Source: Allobosea sp. (GTDB lineage: Bacteria; Pseudomonadota; Alphaproteobacteria; Rhizobiales; Beijerinckiaceae). From it: a DNA stretch of 64,000 nucleotides. The position numbers and the translations under genes were made by a program. The DNA lies in the NCBI RefSeq assembly GCF_017308015.1, contig NZ_JAFKFW010000005.1, positions 124,001 to 188,000 of the forward strand, in the 5' to 3' direction. This document shows positions 56,270 to 64,000 of the stretch, in pieces. Below the pieces are notes generated by a model. That model saw only the letters and a list, made by a program, of their open reading frames with translations. It did not search any database and was not told the DNA's origin. The first letter of the stretch is position 1. Each line of letters begins with the position of its first letter.

Positions 56270-57137
56270 CGGCGACCTCCTGCAAACCATCTGCGACCAG
56301 GTTGAAGCCCATCACGAGAGTGACGATCGCCGCCGCCGGAAACAGCGCCATATGCGGATAGACCACGAGCATCGGGGTGGCTTCGCGCACCATGCCGCCC
56401 CAGTCGGGATTGGGCGGCGGCAGACCAAGGCCAAGGAAGCCAAGGACCCCGATAGCGATGATCGTGTAGCCCATTCGCATGCAGAAATCGACGATGAGCG
56501 GCCCACGCGCATTGGGCAGGATCTCCACCAGCATGATGAAGAGAGCGCTTTCGCCGCGCGTACGCGCCGCTGCCACGAAATCTCGGGTGCGCAGGTCGAG
56601 GGTAATACCCCGCACCAGCCGCGCGATGCCGGGACTGGAGATGAAGATCACCGCCAGCATGATGTTGAAGGCCGAGGGGCCGAGGGAGGCGATGAGGACG
56701 ACGTAGAGGACGATCTTGGGGAAGGACAACAGGACATCGATGGCCCGGGACAGAACATCGTCTACCCAGCCGCCGAAATAGCCGGCGGTCATACCCGCCG
56801 CGACGCCGATGATATAAGACGAGATCAACGCCAGCGGCGCGATGACAAGCACCGGCCGTGCCCCCCAGACGATGCGGGCGAAAATGTCCCGCCGCAACTG
56901 GTCCGCCCCGAACCAATGAGTCTTGGAGGGCAGGGCATGGCCGACCGCCGACATGTATTGCGTATTGGGATCGGACGGCGCGATCAGAGGGGCGAGGAGC
57001 GCGACGAGCGCCCAGAACACGATGATGCCAAGGCCGATGCAGAGCGTCCGGGATTCGCGCAGCCGATGCAGGCCAAACCGGCGCGCGGCGGCGAGCGGCC
57101 CCGCGGGGACGAGCGGAGAGGTCGCTTCTGCGCTCAT
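56259..57137 (-). CDS. Dipeptide-type ABC transporter permease, DppC family
   Basis: 292 residues. The N-terminal amphipathic segment and first helix (LCIGLGIIVFWALVALLAPL) with IAPSDPNTQYM mark DppC/OppC. The HWFGADQLRRDIFARIVWGA signature and later RTRGESALFIMLVEILPNA (EAA loop) follow. Overlaps DppB by four bases and the fused ATPase by 11. Confidence 0.92.
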   Translation of the reverse strand: MSAEATSPLVPAGPLAAARRFGLHRLRESRTLCIGLGIIVFWALVALLAPLIAPSDPNTQYMSAVGHALPSKTHWFGADQLRRDIFARIVWGARPVLVIAPLALISSYIIGVAAGMTAGYFGGWVDDVLSRAIDVLLSFPKIVLYVVLIASLGPSAFNIMLAVIFISSPGIARLVRGITLDLRTRDFVAAARTRGESALFIMLVEILPNARGPLIVDFCMRMGYTIIAIGVLGFLGLGLPPPNPDWGGMVREATPMLVVYPHMALFPAAAIVTLVMGFNLVADGLQEVADAS

Positions 57138-58153
57138 GACAGCCGGATCCTGGGATTGAGGAGCATGTAGCCGAGATCGCCGAGAAGCTGCGTGGTGACG
57201 GCAACGAAGACGGCGATCAGCGTCGCGGCCTCGATGACTGCGATGTCTCCGAACAGCGCAGCCTCCAGCAGGAAGCGGCCGATACCGGGATATGCGAACA
57301 CGACCTCGGTGACGACGACGCCGCTGATCAGCCAGTTGATCTGGAGCAGGATCACGGTGAACGGCGTCAGCATGGCGTTGCGGAACGCATGACGCAGCAC
57401 GATCGCCGGGCGCGACAACCCCTTCAGCGTTGCGGTGCGGATATAGGGGGTCGCCATGACCTCGATCATCGAGGCCCGCACGAAGCGAGAGACATAGGCT
57501 GTGACATAAAGTGTCAGCACCGCCACCGGCAGCACGTATTGGGAGGCAATGGACCAGCGCCCGCCGACTTGTAGAGGGCTGGTACCCGGAAGCCAGCCGA
57601 GCCAGACGACGAAGATGCTCATCAGGATGACGGCAGACGCAAATTCGGGAATGGAGGCGAAGACCGTCGACAGCGTCGTCAGGCCGCGATCCAGCGGTCT
57701 ATGCGCATGAAGGCCGGCCACGGTCCCGAGCAGGATGGCAAGGGGCACAAAGGTAAGGAAGGCAAGTGCGGCGAGCGTCGCGGAATGAGACAGGCGCGTC
57801 CAGATGACATCGGCCACCGGCGTCTTCATCATCGTGGAGAAGCCGAAATTGCCGAAATACCGGTCGCCCCGGGGATCGGTGAAATTGAGTCCAAGCGCGG
57901 GATTCTGCAGCGGATCGCTGCGCAGGCCCATTATGACGCCAAGCCAGCGCCCGTAGCGCGCCGGCAAGGGATCGGAGAGCTGGAGCCGCTCCGCCAATAT
58001 CTGCACCTGCTCGTCGGTGGCGAACTGGCCGAGCGTCTTGCGCGCGACGTTGCCCGGCGATGCCTCCACCATCACGAAGACGAGGAAGGACGCGACGAGC
58101 ATGGTGAAAGCGGCGGACGCTAGACGCCGCAGCACGAATGCGATCATGATCAA
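57134..58153 (-). CDS. Dipeptide-type ABC transporter permease, DppB family
   Basis: 339 residues. The N-terminal motif MIAFVLRRLASAAFTMLVAS then SFLVFVMVEASPGNVA and the EAA loop RTATLKGLSRPAIVLRHAFR are typical of DppB/OppB. Six membrane helices. An ATG two codons downstream is an alternative start. It follows the binding protein by 113 bases. Confidence 0.92.
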   Translation of the reverse strand: MIMIAFVLRRLASAAFTMLVASFLVFVMVEASPGNVARKTLGQFATDEQVQILAERLQLSDPLPARYGRWLGVIMGLRSDPLQNPALGLNFTDPRGDRYFGNFGFSTMMKTPVADVIWTRLSHSATLAALAFLTFVPLAILLGTVAGLHAHRPLDRGLTTLSTVFASIPEFASAVILMSIFVVWLGWLPGTSPLQVGGRWSIASQYVLPVAVLTLYVTAYVSRFVRASMIEVMATPYIRTATLKGLSRPAIVLRHAFRNAMLTPFTVILLQINWLISGVVVTEVVFAYPGIGRFLLEAALFGDIAVIEAATLIAVFVAVTTQLLGDLGYMLLNPRIRLS

Positions 58154-58266
58154 CTATCCAAGATCACGCGACTGGAGCCGGCGAACGAAACGCAAGGCGC
58201 GCACTCGCCGGGAACGAGCCCGGCCGCCCTTCCATAAGGCAACCGAGCAAAGCAGCGAGCGCCGGC

Positions 58267-59943
58267 TCAGGCGTCTTCCAGCCAATAGTCCTTGAAGTAG
58301 TTGTAATTGGTCGGATGCATCGTAAAATTCTTCAGGCGCTTGGTATAGGCGCTGAAGATCGAGCGATAGATCGGCTGCACTACTGGCCCGTCCTCGAGCA
58401 GGATCCTCTCAAGATCGGCCATGTGCTTGCGGCGCTGCTCGACGTCAAGCGTGCCCTCAGCGAGGGTGACGATCTTATCGAACTCAGGATTGGAGTAGCC
58501 GGATTCGTTCCAGGAGCCGCCGGTGCGGAAGCACAGGCCCAGCAGCATGATACCGAGCGGGCGGTGATTCCAGTCGGTGAAGGCGAGCGGCACCTTCTTC
58601 CAGATCTCCCAATATTGGGCAGCGGGCACGGGGTTCATCTGCACCCGGATGCCGGCTTCCTTCCATTGCTCGATCAGCGTCTGCACCACCTGACTTTCCC
58701 AGGCGGGCGACGACTTCAGATAGATCTTGGCGTCGATGCCGTTGGGGTGGCCGGCCTCCGTCAAGAGCTTTTTCGCGCGCGCGATATCACGCTTCAGCGG
58801 CTCGACCTTGGCATAATCGGGGTGGACCTTGGACACGAAATGGTGCTCGCCCGTGTAACCGAGGCCGGCGAGGCCGAGCTCCAGCACCTTGGTAGCATCC
58901 ACCGCAAGGCGCATGGCGAGGCGCACGCGCGCATCGTCGAAGGGCTTTTCGGTGACACGCATGCGCGCCGAACCGGTATTGGCCGTCTGCGCCTCGTAGA
59001 CCTCGATCTCCGGCAGGCGCTTGGCGGCATCGAGCGTGAGGTTGTCGAGCCAGGGCCACCCATCCACCTGGCCCGAGGCCAGAGCCGCCAAGTGTGCGTT
59101 GGGATCGTCGCCAAGGTCGATGAGTTCCAGCTCCTGGATATAGGGACCGTCTCCCCAATATCCGGCACGTGCCTTCATCACGCAGCGCTGGCCCTGCTGA
59201 TATTCGGCGATCTCGTAGGGGCCTGTGACGGCGGAGCCCACCTTGAACTTGCCGCCGTCTTCCGGCGCCATCATGAAAAGCTGCTTGTGGAAGAGATTTT
59301 CCGGAACCGTGAGCTGCGGATTGCGGCCATTGAGGCGCACCGTGTGGGAATCGACCTTCTCGATGGCATTGGCGTCCCAGAGCCGGTGGCTCATCTTGGC
59401 CTTGCCCTGCCCATCCTTCTGGCCGGTATCGAACTGCTCCATGAGGAAACCGGAAAAGAGGCCGACCGTCGCGGAGCCGGTGGCAGGATCGAGCGCTCGC
59501 TTCAGATTCCAGATCACGTCGTCGGCCACGAAGTCGCGGCCATTCGACCATTTAACGCCCTTGCGGACATGAAGTGTCCAGGTCCTGAGATCAGGGCTCG
59601 CCTCCCAGCGCTCCAGAAGCAGGGGGCGAGTGACATTGTCGGTGCCGGTGAGAGTGAGCTGTTCGAGCGTGGAGCGCACGAACATGTCCTGGCCCCAGCT
59701 ATAGGTGTGCGGATCGGAAATATCGCCGAGGCGCAAGGCCAGACGCAGCTTGCCGCCCTTGCGCGGCTTGGCTTGCGCCAAGGCCGACATCGGCTCCACG
59801 AGCCCGATCATGGCATAGGCGGCCGCCGAAGAGACCCCCAGCAAGGTGGCGCAGCGCAGAAACTCGCGGCGCGCCAGCCCCTTCGTCGCCACCTCATCCT
59901 TTAATCGCGCAATGCGGACATCAGTCTCACCGGCTTCACCCAT
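58267..59943 (-). CDS. Dipeptide-type ABC transporter substrate-binding protein, Tat-exported
   Basis: 558 residues. The leader has a Tat-like motif ([20 protein letters not shown]), consistent with export of a prefolded protein. The family 5 binding fold shows [40 protein letters not shown] and [16 protein letters not shown] segments. It is the first gene of the operon with the permeases, fused ATPase, M20, enolase and cyclodeaminase-like genes. Divergent from the XRE-cupin regulator across 205 bases. Confidence 0.9.
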   Translation of the reverse strand: MGEAGETDVRIARLKDEVATKGLARREFLRCATLLGVSSAAAYAMIGLVEPMSALAQAKPRKGGKLRLALRLGDISDPHTYSWGQDMFVRSTLEQLTLTGTDNVTRPLLLERWEASPDLRTWTLHVRKGVKWSNGRDFVADDVIWNLKRALDPATGSATVGLFSGFLMEQFDTGQKDGQGKAKMSHRLWDANAIEKVDSHTVRLNGRNPQLTVPENLFHKQLFMMAPEDGGKFKVGSAVTGPYEIAEYQQGQRCVMKARAGYWGDGPYIQELELIDLGDDPNAHLAALASGQVDGWPWLDNLTLDAAKRLPEIEVYEAQTANTGSARMRVTEKPFDDARVRLAMRLAVDATKVLELGLAGLGYTGEHHFVSKVHPDYAKVEPLKRDIARAKKLLTEAGHPNGIDAKIYLKSSPAWESQVVQTLIEQWKEAGIRVQMNPVPAAQYWEIWKKVPLAFTDWNHRPLGIMLLGLCFRTGGSWNESGYSNPEFDKIVTLAEGTLDVEQRRKHMADLERILLEDGPVVQPIYRSIFSAYTKRLKNFTMHPTNYNYFKDYWLEDA

Positions 59944-59993
59944 CCCGCACTCCTGCCCTTCGCTGCCCCGGCACTCACGGCCGGTTTCTGGAT

Positions 59994-60038
59994 AAAAAGT
60001 ATCTTATAAGAGCATAAAGCTATCTTGCTATACTTTTT
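59994..60038. promoter_or_regulatory. Nested inverted repeats in the DppA / XRE-cupin divergent region
   Basis: AAAAAGTAT (59994-60002) is repeated inverted as ATACTTTTT (60030-60038) with a 27-base spacer. Inside lies the perfect palindrome TCTTATAAGA (60002-60011), and TATCTT recurs. The AT-rich island sits 51 bases from the DppA start and about 110 bases from the regulator start, as expected for an operator bound by the XRE-cupin protein. Confidence 0.55.
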
Positions 60039-60148
60039 CCGTCAATGAGCTATTTTTGACCTTATTGGGCCCGGGTTGCTTTCAGGAGAAAAATCGGGCT
60101 TTAGGCCAAGCGGTTTCGGACGACACGACAAGGCAAGACAAGGAAGGT

Positions 60149-60826
60149 ATGGCGACGATGGATGCGCGTATCCCGACGAACAAGGCGACGGGCGCCCTGA
60201 AGACCAGCCAGTCGCAAGCCCGCGTCGCACGACTGCCGGCGACGTCCTTCACGCCAGTGGGAACGGAAACGGCGACGCTGAACGTGGGCGCACGGATCAG
60301 AGCCCTGCGCCGTGACCGCAAATGGACACTGGAAGCCGCCGCCAAGCATTTCGACATCGGCCGCTCCACCCTGGCGAAGATCGAGACAAGCCAGATGTCC
60401 CCGACCATAGGCCTGCTGCAGAAGATCGCGCACGGGTTCGAGGTCGACCTGATCGACCTCCTTCAGACGAAGAGCGCGCCGGCGGCAACGGGGCGTTTCA
60501 CCATCACTCCGGCCGGAATGGGCGAGCGCCACGAGACGCCGCAGCATTTCCATGAACTGCTCTGCTCAGGCCTCGCCAACAAGCGTATGCTGCCGTTTCG
60601 GAGCCGCATAAAAGCGCAGCGCGAGCGCAAGTTACCGCCGTTTTATCGGCACGAAGGAGAGGAGCTGATATTTGTGCTCGAAGGCAGCGTTATCTTGCAC
60701 AGCGAGCATTATGCTCCCACGGAACTTGGTCCCGGCGACGCTGCATATATCGACGCGCACATGGGCCACTGCTTCGTCACCAAGGGTGACGAAGAGGCCA
60801 CGGTTCTATTCGTGATTGCAGAATAA
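60149..60826 (+). CDS. XRE-family regulator with C-terminal cupin
   Basis: 225 residues from the ATG at 60149; an ATG three codons later at 60158 has a better distance to AGGAAGG. After a disordered 45-residue N terminus comes a Cro/C1 helix-turn-helix (VGARIRALRRDRKWTLEAAA, IGRSTLAKIETSQMSPTIG). A cupin_2 domain then spans about 135-225 (FYRHEGEELIFVLEGSVIL, LGPGDAAYIDAHMGH) with metal-binding His/Glu pattern. It likely represses the divergent peptide-catabolism operon until its ligand binds. Confidence 0.88.
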   Translation: MATMDARIPTNKATGALKTSQSQARVARLPATSFTPVGTETATLNVGARIRALRRDRKWTLEAAAKHFDIGRSTLAKIETSQMSPTIGLLQKIAHGFEVDLIDLLQTKSAPAATGRFTITPAGMGERHETPQHFHELLCSGLANKRMLPFRSRIKAQRERKLPPFYRHEGEELIFVLEGSVILHSEHYAPTELGPGDAAYIDAHMGHCFVTKGDEEATVLFVIAE

Positions 60827-61095
60827 TTCTTGCTACCCATCATGCGCATACCCGGTCGTAGCAGGACTGCTCCGCGCTGAGCGGCTCTGCCTCAACCTGA
60901 TGCATGACCAGCTTCACGGCCATGTTGGACACAACATGATGGTTGGCCACGTTAGCGGCTTGCGTCCAGACGGGGCTACCTTCGGCAGAGTTCTGTAGGC
61001 CCTATAGGACCTGAGCCATGGCGCTCCCTAGGGGATACGCATCTATAACAACAATAAGTAAACAAAATCAAATATTTACAAGTTATCTTGATTTC

Positions 61096-61131
61096 AATTC
61101 ATACCATCATTCCTACCATAATTCATACCAT
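61096..61131. repeat. Three tandem 12-base repeats in an AT-rich patch
   Basis: Units AATTCATACCAT, CATTCCTACCAT and AATTCATACCAT lie head to tail. The outer units are identical and the middle one differs at two positions. Short tandem repeats of this sort can be protein-binding iterons or slippage products; no origin or partition gene is nearby. Confidence 0.75.
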
Positions 61132-61203
61132 AAGGTAACTACTCATTTTTGGGGCGTTGAACGTCCTCCGATCAAAGGCCACTGCTCGTACAGCCGCAGC
61201 GAA

Positions 61204-61500
61204 CGGGTATTGATCGAGCTTATGATCATTACCGCAGCAATAGGGTCGCGGATGCGAGCGGCGCGCTCATGGTAGAGCCCGAGGTTGCGCTGATCTTCTT
61301 GCAGGGCGTGGAAGCCCTGCTCGTATTCCAGCAAGATAGCTGGGCATGGGCCTTGATCAGCCGGATCGGACGAGGGCCGGATCCCGAGAAAAGCTTACCA
61401 AGCTCGTCCGCCGCGAGATCGAGATAGCTTGCCGGATCGATGGCGAGGTCCGCCGCCACCCAGGACGTTGAAGGCCCGCTTTCGGACGGTGCGATGACAT
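61204..61500 (-). pseudogene. Frameshifted fragment of an unidentified protein, possibly exonuclease-like
   Basis: On the minus strand VAADLAIDPASYLDLAADEL followed by GKLFSGSGPRPIRLIKAHAQ reads as normal coding sequence. The frame then shifts and continues as LEYEQGFHALQEDQRNLG then LYHERAARIRD before diverging. The composition and style match the C-terminal region of a conserved alphaproteobacterial protein; exonuclease I-like proteins come to mind, but I cannot confirm it. There is no upstream part of the gene. Confidence 0.45.
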
Positions 61501-61690
61501 CGGCGTCCGCCGCTGAGCTTGGCCTTAACCCGACTCGGATACCGTCGCGTTCCTGGCAATCCAATTCGCAGAGGCATAACAAGCCAAGGCTTGGATGCAA
61601 ATAAGCCGTTGATCGGCTCGACACGGGAACTTTCGCTTGAGACGAACGGTTTTTCATCCGCAATCCCTGCTCTGATGCGAGGCTGACGAC

Positions 61691-62560
61691 ATGGCGCCGC
61701 GCGCAATCTGGAAAGGCGTCTTCAAGGTCGCCGAAGTCACCTGCCCGGTGGCACTCTACACTGCCGCCTCAACCGGCGAGCGCATCTCCTTCCACACTCT
61801 GAATCGCAAGACCGGCAACCGAGTGCATCGCCAGTTCATCGATGAGGTCACCGGGAAGCCGGTCGAGAAGGATGATCAGGTCAAGGGCTACGATCGCGGC
61901 GATGGCGACTACATCGTGCTCGAGCCGGAGGAGATCGCCGAGGCCACGCCAGAAAGCGACAAGGTCCTCGACGTCGCGACCTTCCTGCCCTGCGACGAGA
62001 TCGACGACCTGTTCTTCGACCGACCCTATTACGTGACGCCGAGCACGCCGATCGCGACCGAGGCCTTCATCCTGATCCGCGACGTCATGGCGAGCCGCAA
62101 GACAGCAGCCCTGGCGCGGACCGTGATCTTCCGGCGGATGCGCTCGATTCTGATACGGCCGCATGAAACCGGCTTGATCGCGACGACGCTCAATTTCGAC
62201 TACGAGGTCCGCCCGGCGGAAAGCGCCTTCGACGACATCCCGAAGCTAAAGATCGAAGGCGAGATGTTGGAACTCGCCGAGCACATCATCCGCACCAAAG
62301 CTGGCCGCTTCGACCCCGAGGCTTTCCACGACCGCTACGAGACTGCGCTGGCAGAACTGGTCAAGGCGAAGATCGAAGGACGCAAGATCAAGCCGGTGAA
62401 GCGGCCGGAGCCGGCGAAGGTGGTCAATCTTCTCGATGCTCTCAGACAGAGCGCCAAGAGCGGTCAAGGCGATGGCAAATCGGCTGACAAACCCGCCAAG
62501 AAGCGAAAATCCGCCCGCAAGACGGCCGCGAAGACCGAACCACAGCGCAAGGCGAGCTGA
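61691..62560 (+). CDS. ku: Ku protein (non-homologous end joining) A
   Basis: 289 residues. The bacterial Ku core starts at residue 3 (PRAIWKGVFKVAEVTCPVAL) with RISFHTLNRKTGNRVHRQF, VKGYDRGDGDYIVLEPEEI and YYVTPSTPIATEAF. It ends in a Lys-rich tail typical of DNA-contacting Ku extensions. Homodimeric or heterodimeric Ku rings bind double-strand ends and recruit LigD. Its stop directly abuts the stop of the second Ku gene on the other strand. Confidence 0.95.
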   Translation: MAPRAIWKGVFKVAEVTCPVALYTAASTGERISFHTLNRKTGNRVHRQFIDEVTGKPVEKDDQVKGYDRGDGDYIVLEPEEIAEATPESDKVLDVATFLPCDEIDDLFFDRPYYVTPSTPIATEAFILIRDVMASRKTAALARTVIFRRMRSILIRPHETGLIATTLNFDYEVRPAESAFDDIPKLKIEGEMLELAEHIIRTKAGRFDPEAFHDRYETALAELVKAKIEGRKIKPVKRPEPAKVVNLLDALRQSAKSGQGDGKSADKPAKKRKSARKTAAKTEPQRKAS

Positions 62561-63346
62561 TCACTTCCGCGGTTCGAGGCTGCGCTTGAGCGCATCCATG
62601 ATGCTGATGACATTGCCCTCGCTGGCGGCAGGCTTGGTTTTCCGGGCCGGCTTGCGGCCTTTCTGCTTGGCCTTGATGAGATCGAGCAGTTCGTCCTGGA
62701 CAGGGTCCTGCGCAAGCTCCGGCGACCAGTCCTTCGTGCGCGAGGTGATCAGCTTCTCCATGAGCGCGCGCATGTCGGGCTCGGACTTCGCCTTCCTGAT
62801 ATCAGCGAAATAATCCTTCTCGTCGCGGACCTCGTCGCCATAGCGCAAGGTCCATAACACAATGCCCCTGTCGCGCGGCTCCAACAGGACGGCACGCTCG
62901 CGCCGGTAGAGGACCACGCGAGAGATGCCGACCGTCCTGGTCGCCTTCATCGCCTCGCGAATAACGGAGAAGGCCTCGTCGCCGATCTTGCCGTCCGGCA
63001 CGAGGTAATGCGGCGTGTCGTACCAGATCCAGCCGACGGAGGAGCGCGGCGCGAACAGCTCGATATCGATTGTGCGCGTGCTCTCCAGCGCGACGGCGTC
63101 GAGCTCGTCATCCTCGAGCATGACGTAGTCGTCATCCCCCTTGGGATAGCCCTTGACCTCGTCGGAATCGGCGACCGGCTTCCCGGTGACGGCGTCGACG
63201 AAGCGGCTTTGGATGCGGTGCCCTGTCTTGCGGTTGAGCGTGTGAAAGCGGACCTTCTCGCTTTCGGAGCGCGCCGGCGTCATCGCGACGGGGCAAGTCA
63301 CGAGCGAGAGTTTGAGATAGCCTTTCCAGAATGTTCGCTGCGCCAT
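62561..63346 (-). CDS. ku: Ku protein (non-homologous end joining) B
   Basis: 261 residues from the ATG at 63346 (GGAGAGG upstream). The core is QRTFWKGYLKLSLVTCPVAM, VRFHTLNRKTGHRIQSRF, VKGYPKGDDDYVMLEDDEL and WYDTPHYLVPDGKIGDEAF. It is clearly paralogous to Ku A but diverged enough for different DNA or partner preference. The C-terminal tail is shorter. The ligD gene begins upstream on the same strand and ends 66 bases before this start, so the two may be co-transcribed. Confidence 0.95.
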   Translation of the reverse strand: MAQRTFWKGYLKLSLVTCPVAMTPARSESEKVRFHTLNRKTGHRIQSRFVDAVTGKPVADSDEVKGYPKGDDDYVMLEDDELDAVALESTRTIDIELFAPRSSVGWIWYDTPHYLVPDGKIGDEAFSVIREAMKATRTVGISRVVLYRRERAVLLEPRDRGIVLWTLRYGDEVRDEKDYFADIRKAKSEPDMRALMEKLITSRTKDWSPELAQDPVQDELLDLIKAKQKGRKPARKTKPAASEGNVISIMDALKRSLEPRK

Positions 63347-63412
63347 GGAAGCCTCTCCAATCGGACGCGAAACGCATCGACGGCCGATCCGTTCCGATGC
63401 TGCGGAGGTCAA

Positions 63413-64000
63413 TCAGGAACGGCCGAGCTTCCTGATCGCATGGGCTAGAGGCCGCTCGGCCTCGTCATAATCCGCCCAGGCCTTGCTTGCCGCCAGCAGC
63501 TTCGGAACGGTGCGGATGGTGTAGCGGGCGGGATCGAGACCTGCCTTCACCTGCGGCCAGGTCAGCGGCATCGAGGCATGCGCGCCGGGTCTCGCGCGGG
63601 GCGACACGGGTGCGACCGCCGTCGCCATACGGTCGTTGCGGAGATAATCGAGGAAGATGCGCCCTTGGCGCAGGCGCTTGGCCATGTTGACGACATAAAG
63701 CTCGGGCTCGGCGGCAGCGATCTCCGCGCAGACGCGGCGCGCGAAATCCTTGGCTGCCGGCCAGTCCGGGCCGCCCCGGCGGGGTTTTTCCAGCGGCGTC
63801 ACGACATGCAGCCCCTTGCCGCCGGTGGTCTTGCAGAAACTGACGAGGCCGAGAGCATCGAGCCGCTCCTTCATCGTCCTGGCCGCCGCGATCACGGCGT
63901 CGAAAGGAACGCCCGGGCCCGGATCGAGGTCGAAGACCAACCGCCCCGGAACCTCCGGCTCACCCGGCCGGCAATTCCAGGGATGTAGCTCGATCCCGCC
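63413..64000 (-). CDS. ligD: LigD polymerase domain, C-terminal part (5' end outside window)
   Basis: 196 codons are visible; the frame is open at the right edge ([17 protein letters not shown] leads in). The archaeo-eukaryotic primase-like polymerase domain shows [14 protein letters not shown] (metal-binding Asp-x-Asp), [13 protein letters not shown] and [19 protein letters not shown], with the last [15 protein letters not shown] segment before the stop. The polymerase domain is thus at the C terminus. The ligase and phosphoesterase parts, if present, lie beyond the window. Confidence 0.93.
   Translation of the reverse strand, partial: GGIELHPWNCRPGEPEVPGRLVFDLDPGPGVPFDAVIAAARTMKERLDALGLVSFCKTTGGKGLHVVTPLEKPRRGGPDWPAAKDFARRVCAEIAAAEPELYVVNMAKRLRQGRIFLDYLRNDRMATAVAPVSPRARPGAHASMPLTWPQVKAGLDPARYTIRTVPKLLAASKAWADYDEAERPLAHAIRKLGRS

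Larger units (their letters stand above)
60827..61690. other. Decayed intergenic region before the Ku genes
   Basis: About 860 bases with no intact gene. The first 200 bases and 61330-61690 hold only short frames. AT content rises sharply near 61040-61135, unlike the surrounding GC-rich DNA, which suggests acquired or remnant sequence. The separate repeat and pseudogene entries describe what is visible. Confidence 0.6.

Overview
This window looks like chromosomal DNA of a high-GC alphaproteobacterium of the Hyphomicrobiales. A Bosea-like organism is my best guess. The guess rests on overall GC, strong GC third-position bias, the family mix (NsrR, Cds1, DUF488/DUF2945, several Ku genes with LigD, many NitT/TauT, TTT and peptide ABC uptake systems) and long antisense shadow frames. 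It is an inference, not a database match. I saw no rRNA, tRNA, CRISPR array or intact mobile element.

Layout. 1-8317 (-): one unbroken frame, cut by the left edge, encoding a giant secreted-type protein with two animal-type haem peroxidase domains, RTX calcium-binding repeats and an acidic linker. 8.5-10.7 kb: a convergent NarL-type two-component pair. 11.0-15.0 kb: an NsrR-centred nitric-oxide/iron-sulphur island. It has a YiiX-like hydrolase, a globin-like protein, NsrR and a previously hidden 36-residue membrane protein on the minus strand. A DUF6455 protein and the cysteine desulfhydrase Cds1 lie on the plus strand, and two NsrR-type 11-1-11 operators sit between the two arms. 15.4-16.1 kb: DUF2945 and DUF488. 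16.5-21.3 kb: a NitT/TauT ABC importer divergent from a TctD/TctE-like two-component system. 21.5 kb: an IS3 remnant. 22-26 kb: MipA/OmpV porin-like protein and an NtrB/NtrC-type pair.

26.0-34.4 kb is the most interesting region: an eight-gene, tightly overlapping minus-strand operon divergent from a translationally coupled acyl carrier protein and ketosynthase pair. The operon encodes a HAD phosphatase, class III aminotransferase, arginase-fold enzyme, small DMT transporter, alpha/beta hydrolase, FemAB/GNAT acyltransferase, second small DMT transporter and DUF2147 protein. Together they look like an uncharacterised biosynthetic and export cluster for an acylated amine or guanidine compound.

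34.9-43.4 kb: a tricarboxylate module. AcnD, PrpF, a GntR regulator with two winged helices and a periplasmic-binding-like protein without a signal peptide lie on one side. The tripartite tricarboxylate transporter TctCBA lies on the other. 43.8-46.6 kb: MHS-type permease, flavin-reductase-fold enzyme and a divergent GntR regulator around a perfect palindrome. 46.6-50.6 kb: a polar amino acid ABC importer without its own ATPase, a DauR-like regulator and a D-cysteine desulfhydrase-like enzyme. 50.9-60.8 kb: a peptide/opine-type catabolic operon (dipeptide ABC importer with fused ATPases, M20 peptidase, mandelate-racemase-type enolase, ornithine cyclodeaminase-like protein) divergent from an XRE-cupin regulator. 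60.8-61.7 kb: decayed DNA with short AT-rich repeats. 61.7-64.0 kb: two Ku genes with abutting convergent stops, and the C-terminal polymerase part of LigD running off the right edge.
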